Of a stretch of DNA of 64,000 nt, positions 58,859 through 64,000 are shown piece after piece. Position 1 is the stretch's first letter. Each line of letters starts with the position of its first letter. Below the pieces are notes generated by a model that had not been told where the DNA came from, did no database searches, and saw only the letters and a list, made by a program, of their open reading frames with translations. The stretch is taken from contig NZ_JAKLSQ010000034.1 in assembly GCF_022014495.1 (NCBI RefSeq), positions 8,195-72,194 of the forward strand, in the 5' to 3' direction. The DNA is from Sandaracinobacteroides sayramensis. Lineage in GTDB: Bacteria > Pseudomonadota > Alphaproteobacteria > Sphingomonadales > Sphingomonadaceae. Made by a program: the position numbers and the translations under genes.

Positions 58859-59745
58859 CCCTGCCGACCGATCCCCGCGCCATCGCCCTGTTCCTCGACA
58901 TGCTGATGAGCGAGCGGGGGGCGGCGGCGAACACGGTTTCGGCCTACAGGCGCGATCTGGAGGGCGCTTCCGCCGATCTGTCGGGCGGGTTGACGGCGTC
59001 GGGGACGGACGAGCTGGAGCGGCTGTTCGCCGGCTGGGCGGAGCTGGCGGCGGCGAGCGTGGCGCGCAAGCGCTCGGCGCTGAGGCGCTTCTTCGCCTTT
59101 CTGGTGGCGGAGGGCATCCGCGGCGACAATCCGGCGCTGGCGATCGCCGGGGTGAAGCCGGGGCGGCCATTGCCGAAGACGCTTTCCATCGAGGAGGTGG
59201 ACCGGCTGTTCGCGACGCTGGACGAGTTGCTGGCCGCCGATGCGAATCCGCCGCTCGTGCGGCTGAAGGCGCTGATGGAGCTGCTCTATGGATCGGGGTT
59301 GCGGGCGACCGAGCTGGTTTCCCTGCCGCGCAACGCCATCCGCCCGCCGCAGCCTTTCGCCATCGTGACGGGGAAGGGGAACAAGGAGCGGCTGATTCCG
59401 CTGTCGCCCACCGCCTTGCGGGCGGTGGAGGCGCAACTGGCGCTGGTGCCGCGCGAAAGCCGCTATCTGTTCCCGTCCGGCAAGGGGCATCTGAGCCGCG
59501 TCTGGCTGTATAAGCTGGTGCAGGGGCTGGCGGCGAAGGCGGGAATCGCGCCCGAGCGGATTTCGCCACACGTGCTGCGCCACGCCTTCGCCACCCATAT
59601 GCTGGCGAATGGCGCCGACCTGCGCGCCTTGCAGACGCTTCTGGGCCATGCCGATATCTCCACCACCGAGCGTTACACGCATGTGGAAAGCGCCCGGCTG
59701 GTGGCGACGGTGAAGGGGCTGCACCCGCTCGCGGATGAGGGATAG
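58855..59745 (+). CDS. xerD: Tyrosine recombinase XerD
   Basis: Site-specific recombinase (296 aa) that resolves chromosome dimers with XerC. The N-terminal SAM-like domain (FLDMLMSERGAAANTVSAYRRDL) and catalytic domain carry Arg in YGSGLRATELVSL, Lys in VTGKGNKERLIPL, HVLRHAFATH, and the nucleophile Tyr in TTERYTHVE. The GTG start overlaps the upstream stop (GTGA). Length fits chromosomal Xer rather than a phage integrase. Confidence 0.95.
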   Translation: MTLPTDPRAIALFLDMLMSERGAAANTVSAYRRDLEGASADLSGGLTASGTDELERLFAGWAELAAASVARKRSALRRFFAFLVAEGIRGDNPALAIAGVKPGRPLPKTLSIEEVDRLFATLDELLAADANPPLVRLKALMELLYGSGLRATELVSLPRNAIRPPQPFAIVTGKGNKERLIPLSPTALRAVEAQLALVPRESRYLFPSGKGHLSRVWLYKLVQGLAAKAGIAPERISPHVLRHAFATHMLANGADLRALQTLLGHADISTTERYTHVESARLVATVKGLHPLADEG

Positions 59746-59782
59746 GCGGTTAGGCGGTTCGAACCGAAGCAGACACCACCCC

Positions 59783-59809
59783 GTCACCCCGGGCTTGACC
59801 CGGGGTGAC
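59783..59809. repeat. Dispersed hairpin repeat, copy 6 (inverted)
   Basis: Same stem as copy 1 but with loop CTTGA, the reverse complement of TCAAG; the only copy in this orientation. It lies between xerD and the type III PKS gene. Confidence 0.9.
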
Positions 59810-59904
59810 GGGGGGTGGGGTTGCAGAGGTTTGAATCTTCCTTCCGGTCCGCCGGAAGGTTGGGCGGCTATCGCCGGCCGCCGGCCTGTGCCATGCTGCC
59901 GCGC

Positions 59905-60990
59905 ATGGGGAGAGAGGCCGCCGTCGCGCATGTGAACCGCATCGCCTGTGCGGTGCCCCCCTTCGATGTGCACGCAGCCTTCGAGCGATTCGTCGGCGGC
60001 CTGCTGAAGGGGCGGCGCGAGGAGGCCCTGTTCCGCCGCATGGCTGGACGCTCCGGGATCGAGCGGCGCTTTTCCAGCTTCGAGCCGGTGGAGGACCCGG
60101 ACGGCTTCGTCGCCGACCGGGAAGGCTTCTACGCGCCCGGCGCCTTCCCGCCCACCAGCCGGCGCATGGCGCGCTATGCCGAAGTGGCGCCGGAACTGGC
60201 GGCGGAGGCGATCGGCGGCTTGCGGGCCGATCTTTCCGGCGTCACGCATCTGGTGCTGGCCAGTTGCACCGGCTTCATGGCGCCGGGGCTGGACCAGGTG
60301 CTGGTGCGGCGGCTGGGGCTGGACCCGGGCGTGGAGCGCACCGTCGTCGGCTATATGGGCTGCTACGCGGCGGTGAATTCGCTGCGGCTGGCGCACCATA
60401 TCGTGCGATCCGATCCCGGGGCGCGGGTGCTGGTGGTGACGATCGAGCTTTGCACGCTGCACTTCCAGGACACGCTGGACGTGGAGAAGCTGCTGTCCAT
60501 GCTGCTGTTCGGCGACGGCTGCGCGGCGGCGCTGGTGACCGCCGACGAGGAGGGGGTGGCGCTGGACGGTTTCCGCAGCTTCGCCCTGCCGGAGTCCGGG
60601 GAGCTCATCACCTGGGACATCGGCGACCATGGCTTCGACATGCATTTGTCGGGGCAGGTGCCGCAGCGCATCCGCGGCGCCATGGCCGACGAGCGGGCGC
60701 GAAACGCCGCCGATGGCGTGCTGCGCGGGCGGCAGCCGGAGGATTACCGCCTGTTCGCCGTGCACGCCGGCGGCAAGGCGATATTGGATGCGGTGGAAAC
60801 CGGGCTTGGGCTGGCGGAAGGGCGGCTGGATTGGTCGCGCGGCGTGCTGCGGGATTTCGGCAATATGAGCTCCGCCACCTTGATGTTCGTGCTGCAGCGG
60901 ATACTGGCCGATGCCGCGCCGGGGAACGGGCTGGCGCTGGCCTTCGGGCCGGGGCTGGCCTGCGAGACGTTCGCCTTCCGCAAGCTGTGA
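59905..60990 (+). CDS. Type III polyketide synthase
   Basis: Chalcone/stilbene-synthase-fold enzyme of 361 aa. Catalytic Cys121 in LVLASCTGFMAPGLD, His287 in LFAVHAGGKAILD and Asn320 in LRDFGNMSSATLMFVL, plus GYMGCYAAVNSLRLA. Such bacterial enzymes usually make alkylresorcinols or alkylpyrones from fatty acyl-CoA and malonyl-CoA. The start is uncertain: ATGs at 59893 and 59905 are both possible and neither has a good ribosome-binding site. First gene of a three-gene operon. Confidence 0.93.
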   Translation: MGREAAVAHVNRIACAVPPFDVHAAFERFVGGLLKGRREEALFRRMAGRSGIERRFSSFEPVEDPDGFVADREGFYAPGAFPPTSRRMARYAEVAPELAAEAIGGLRADLSGVTHLVLASCTGFMAPGLDQVLVRRLGLDPGVERTVVGYMGCYAAVNSLRLAHHIVRSDPGARVLVVTIELCTLHFQDTLDVEKLLSMLLFGDGCAAALVTADEEGVALDGFRSFALPESGELITWDIGDHGFDMHLSGQVPQRIRGAMADERARNAADGVLRGRQPEDYRLFAVHAGGKAILDAVETGLGLAEGRLDWSRGVLRDFGNMSSATLMFVLQRILADAAPGNGLALAFGPGLACETFAFRKL

Positions 60991-61709
60991 GCGGCTGGCC
61001 CGATTTTTCCGCACGGGCCTCCGGGCCGGAATGGATGGACGTGCGGGATTATCCGCTCGGCGAATTCGAGGCCATATTGGCCGATCTGGAGGCCGCCAAC
61101 CGCTTGACCTTCGCCGCGCCGCCGACGCTAGCTTTCCTCCGCCGGCTGACGAAGGGCTGGCCGGAAGGGGCGGAATTGCGGGTGGCGGATCTGGGCTATG
61201 GCGAAGGGGCGATGCTGCGGCGGATCCACCGCTGGGCGGTGGCGCGCGGGCTGCGGCCGAAGCTGACCGGAATCGACATGAACCCGCGCTGCCGGGCGTT
61301 GGCCGAGGCGCATACGCCCGCCGCCATGGGCATCGAATGGCACGAAGGCGACCTGTTCGGCTGGGAGCCGGCCGTGCGGCCGCATGCCGTCATTTCCTCG
61401 CTGTTCGCGCACCATCTGGAAACGGCCGAGGTCGTGCGCCTGCTGCGCTGGCAGGAAGGGATGGCGACCGACGGCTGGTTCGTGAACGACCTGCACCGGC
61501 ACTGGTTCGCCTGGGGCGGTTTTCGTGCCATGGCCTGGGCGATGCGCTGGCACCCTTGTGTGCGGCACGACGGAGCGCTTTCGGTTCGCAGGGGCTTCCG
61601 CGCCGGTGAGTGGCGGGCGATGCTGGAGGCAGCGGGCGTGCGCGGTGCGGAGCTGCGCTGGCATCCTTTGTTTCGCCTCTGCGTCGGGCGGCTGAAGGCC
61701 GGCGCATGA
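60987..61709 (+). CDS. SAM-dependent methyltransferase of the type III PKS operon
   Basis: Class I methyltransferase (240 aa). Motif I VADLGYGEGAMLRRIHRWA, acidic loop LTGIDMNPRCRALAEA, and a later HAVISSLFAHHLETAEVVRLL typical of small-molecule methyltransferases. The GTG start overlaps the PKS stop (GTGA). It probably methylates the polyketide product. Confidence 0.88.
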   Translation: MSGWPDFSARASGPEWMDVRDYPLGEFEAILADLEAANRLTFAAPPTLAFLRRLTKGWPEGAELRVADLGYGEGAMLRRIHRWAVARGLRPKLTGIDMNPRCRALAEAHTPAAMGIEWHEGDLFGWEPAVRPHAVISSLFAHHLETAEVVRLLRWQEGMATDGWFVNDLHRHWFAWGGFRAMAWAMRWHPCVRHDGALSVRRGFRAGEWRAMLEAAGVRGAELRWHPLFRLCVGRLKAGA

Positions 61710-62839
61710 GCGCGGCGCGGCACGAGGGGGCGCTGGTGCTGGGCGGCGGGCTTGCGGGCGCCGCCGCCGCCATCTGGCTGGCGCGCGCCGGGCTGCCGGT
61801 TCGCCTGTGGGAGAAGGAGCGCGGACCCGCCCACAAGATCTGCGGCGAGTTCCTGAGCTGGGAGGCGCAGGCCTATCTGTCAGACCTTGGGCTGGATCTG
61901 CAGGCGCTGGGCGCCGTCGCCATTGACCGGGTGCGGCTGGTGACGGCCGAGCGCGTCGCCGCCGCGCGGCTGGGGTTCACCGCCCGCTCCCTGACGCGGC
62001 GGACGCTGGACGCCGCCTTGCTGGAGAAGGCCGCCGAAGCCGGGGCGCGGGTGGAGCGCGGGGTGGCGGCGCGGGAAATCCTGAACGACGGCACGGTTTC
62101 TGCCGGGCTCGAACGGCTGCGGGCGAAGCATCTGCTGCTGGCGACCGGCAAGCAGAATCTGCGCGGCGCGGCGCGGGACGGCGCGGGCACGCTGAACGGG
62201 CAACTGGGTTTCAAATCCTATCTGCGGCTGGCGCCCGCCGAGCGGGCGGAGCTTTCCGGGCATGTGGAGCTGATCCTGTTTCGCGGCGGCTATGCCGGGC
62301 TGCAGTTGGTGGAGCGCGACGCCGCCAATCTCTGCTTCCTGGTCGATCCGGAGCGGTGGAAGCGCTGCGGCGGGGATTTCCTGGCGCTGCTCGCCGATCT
62401 GGCGGCGGAGGTGCCGCATCTGGCGAAGCGGCTGGGCGGGGCGATGCCGCTGCTGGACCGGCCGCTGGCGATTTCCGGCGTGCCCTATGGCTTCCTGCAC
62501 CGGCCGGGCCGCGAGACGGAGGGCTTCTGGCGGCTGGGCGACCAGGCCGCGGTGATCCCGAGCTTCGCCGGAGACGGGATGAGCCTGGCGCTGCACAGCG
62601 CCCGGCTGGCGACCGCCGCGCTTCTGACCGGGGCGGGGCACGGCGGCTATTACCGGCGGCTGGAGCGCGACGTGGCGGGGCCGCTGCGTCGGGCGACCTG
62701 GCTGCAGCGCCTGTCCGCCGAGGAAGGCCGCAGACGGCAACTGGCCGGCGCGGCGGCGCTGCTGCCCGGCCTGCTGCGGCTGGGTGCGCGTTGGACGCGG
62801 CTGTCGCCCGGAGCGGTGCGGCGGGGCCGGGTGATGTAG
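61706..62839 (+). CDS. FAD-dependent oxidoreductase of the type III PKS operon
   Basis: Flavoprotein of 377 aa, geranylgeranyl-reductase/hydroxylase-like. FAD-binding motif ALVLGGGLAGAAAAIWLARAG, KICGEFLSWEA, and the second FAD motif GDQAAVIPSFAGDGMSLAL. The ATG overlaps the methyltransferase stop (ATGA). Likely hydroxylates or reduces the methylated polyketide. A terminator follows. Confidence 0.9.
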   Translation: MSAARHEGALVLGGGLAGAAAAIWLARAGLPVRLWEKERGPAHKICGEFLSWEAQAYLSDLGLDLQALGAVAIDRVRLVTAERVAAARLGFTARSLTRRTLDAALLEKAAEAGARVERGVAAREILNDGTVSAGLERLRAKHLLLATGKQNLRGAARDGAGTLNGQLGFKSYLRLAPAERAELSGHVELILFRGGYAGLQLVERDAANLCFLVDPERWKRCGGDFLALLADLAAEVPHLAKRLGGAMPLLDRPLAISGVPYGFLHRPGRETEGFWRLGDQAAVIPSFAGDGMSLALHSARLATAALLTGAGHGGYYRRLERDVAGPLRRATWLQRLSAEEGRRRQLAGAAALLPGLLRLGARWTRLSPGAVRRGRVM

Positions 62840-62853
62840 GGGGCTGGAATCGG

Positions 62854-62886
62854 AAGGGCCGCAAGGGAATTGCCCTTGCGGCCCTT
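62854..62886 (+). terminator. Terminator of the type III PKS operon
   Basis: A 14-bp stem (AAGGGCCGCAAGGG/CCCTTGCGGCCCTT) with loop AATTG, followed by CGGTTTG. It lies between convergent genes and may serve both. Confidence 0.75.
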
Positions 62887-62965
62887 CGGTTTGCCGGTGC
62901 TGCCCCGGCGAGACTGCTGCTCCGGCGAGACTGCGGGCCGGCGCCGGGGCGCCGGCTGCGGCCGA

Positions 62966-63220
62966 CTACGACAGATGCTTGGCCAGATGCTTGTTCATTT
63001 CGAACATCGTCACGCTGTCCACACCGAAGATCGGCTTCAGCTTGGCGTCGGCGTTGATCCGGCGCTTGTCCTTCGGATCCTGAAGATCGTTGGCCTTGAT
63101 ATAGTCCCACACCTTCTTCACCACTTCGCCGCGCGCCAGCTTCGCGCTGCCCACGATGGCGGCGAGTTCGGCGGAGGGCGTAAGCGGGGTTTGCAGTGCG
63201 TTCGGTTTCTTGTCGGCCAT
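62966..63220 (-). CDS. SWIB/MDM2 domain protein
   Basis: A protein of 84 aa that is nearly all SWIB (BAF60b) domain: LARGEVVKKVWDYIKANDLQDPKDKRRINADAKLKPIFG. Similar small SWIB proteins occur in chlamydiae and many alphaproteobacteria, where they are thought to affect DNA condensation or topology. GAGGGA precedes the ATG at 63220; upstream in-frame codons were rejected. Confidence 0.92.
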   Translation of the reverse strand: MADKKPNALQTPLTPSAELAAIVGSAKLARGEVVKKVWDYIKANDLQDPKDKRRINADAKLKPIFGVDSVTMFEMNKHLAKHLS

Positions 63221-63762
63221 CTGTCCCTCTCCCTTGTACCCTTTAGGTCCGGTCGCATGGGGGTATGGCGGCCGGACTGATCCACCGGATGCAAGGCGGG
63301 AAAACCGCGCTTTCACCCGCAATGGCGGAACGGCGGGCCGTTCACCATTGTCCGCTTCTCATTCCACCGCTTTTGCCCCTCGTCAAACGGCAAAGCGGGC
63401 GCGGAGGTGCCGATCGGCGCATTTTTGCCCACCAGCCGGCCGAAAATGCGGCCATGGGGGTTTATCCACAGGAAAGATGATTAACAGCGGCGGTGCCGGG
63501 TGGCGGCCTCCGGGGCGATTCCCACTGCAAAACCCCGGCCGAAGTGGGGGAATCAGGCTTCGTCAGCCGGAAAAAGTTGCGCGAAAGCCACAACTTGCAG
63601 CAGATTCTTTCATTTTGTTCAGAAAGGATTGCCGAACCGGAATCAGAAGTTTACAGTTAACTCAATAATGACGTGGTAAGACAGGGTATGTGGAAACCGC
63701 CCCATACACGCCTATCTTACGGCGCAAGAACAAGAACTACGGGTCAGGACTGGATTCACGGC
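63221..63762. other. AT-richer intergenic region with DnaA box and GANTC sites (542 bases)
   Basis: Between divergent SWIB and response regulator genes. It holds a perfect DnaA box TTATCCACA at 63462-63470 and GANTC sites starting at 63517, 63550, 63603, 63640 and 63753. The last 180 bases are AT-richer than the rest of the window. I see no gene here; short open frames lack support. Confidence 0.55.
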
Positions 63763-64000
63763 ATGCGTTGCGCGGTGCTCGACGACGACAAGGCTCAGAC
63801 GGAGCTGGTGGCGAAGCTGCTGGCCGATGCGGGGCATCAGTGCGAAGTGTTCCACCAGGGGCGCTCGCTGATCAACCGCCTGCGCCAGGACACTTTCGAC
63901 CTTCTGGTGATCGACTGGAACATGCCCGGCATGTCCGGCATCGAGGTGCTGGAAACCGTGCGCCACGGCCAGCATGCGACGCTGCCGATCCTGATGATCA
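63763..64000 (+). CDS. Response regulator, receiver domain (partial)
   Basis: The first 79 codons of a two-component regulator, running off the window. Receiver-domain landmarks are the acidic pocket in MRCAVLDDDKAQTELV, the phosphorylation Asp in LLVIDWNMPGMSGIEVLETV, and the beginning of the beta-4 strand LPILMI. The output domain is out of view. The upstream GANTC sites suggest possible methylation-dependent control. Confidence 0.92.
   Translation, partial: MRCAVLDDDKAQTELVAKLLADAGHQCEVFHQGRSLINRLRQDTFDLLVIDWNMPGMSGIEVLETVRHGQHATLPILMI

Noticed and set aside
58855-59745. The tyrosine recombinase as an integrase of a genomic island
   Set aside because: Length, motifs and coupling to a housekeeping-type gene fit chromosomal XerD; no attachment-site tRNA or phage genes are nearby.
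63221-63762. A chromosomal replication origin
   Set aside because: Only one perfect DnaA box was found and typical origin-flanking genes such as hemE, parA/parB or dnaA are absent.

Overview
The window is GC-rich and almost wholly coding, and reads as a chromosomal segment of an alphaproteobacterium, most likely a sphingomonad. Indicators are the solitary cell-cycle DNA methyltransferase CcrM, the alphaproteobacterial cytochrome oxidase gene order (ctaC-ctaD-ctaB-coxF-ctaG-ctaE-SURF1-thrC-M16 peptidase), the SUV3-like helicase/S4/fdxA trio, two large TonB-dependent receptors, and a type III PKS cluster. I did not find rRNA or tRNA genes, insertion sequences, CRISPR arrays or phage genes.

Layout. 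1-9517 (minus strand) is a type II secretion operon, gspC-D-E-F-G-I-J-K-L, running off the left edge, with the prepilin peptidase gene upstream. 9830-14367 (plus) is a tightly packed four-gene unit: two unrecognised proteins that look like distant relatives of each other, a Dyp-type peroxidase and an atypical cytochrome P450. 14526-19914 (plus) is an organic-phosphate uptake unit: TonB-dependent receptor, purple-acid-phosphatase-like enzyme and beta-propeller phytase lipoprotein. 20089-23435 (minus) has fdxA, an S4 protein and an SUV3-like helicase, diverging from an M23 peptidase (23919-25409). 25763-38599 (minus) is a long run: permease, exported methyltransferase, rRNA-type methyltransferase, M16 peptidase, thrC and the aa3 oxidase operon, ending at a dienoyl-CoA isomerase-like gene.

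38645-42180 holds a lone [2Fe-2S] subunit gene, a 228-base palindromic structure, ilvD and an aldo/keto reductase. 42241-46257 (plus) is glmM-thiD-rnhB-ccrM, with a striking array of eight GANTC sites in front of ccrM. 46552-48726 is a His-rich TonB-dependent receptor resembling the zinc receptor ZnuD, with a Zur-like palindrome upstream. 48817-57817 (minus) has a small exported protein, a DEAD-box helicase, a permease, and the hisB-H-A-F-E-HIT operon with rmuC upstream. 57944-62839 (plus) has an SMP-30 family gene, xerD and a type III PKS/methyltransferase/FAD-enzyme operon. The window ends with a SWIB-domain gene and the start of a response regulator.

Two families of intergenic palindromes run through the window. 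One is a 26-27-base hairpin repeat in six copies. The other is a two-hairpin element in four copies, arranged as two inverted pairs, whose second hairpin keeps a GTGAC loop while its stem changes in a compensatory way. The strongest candidates for undescribed biology are the peroxidase/P450 unit with its two unknown partners, the paired-GANTC array before ccrM, and the two-hairpin elements.
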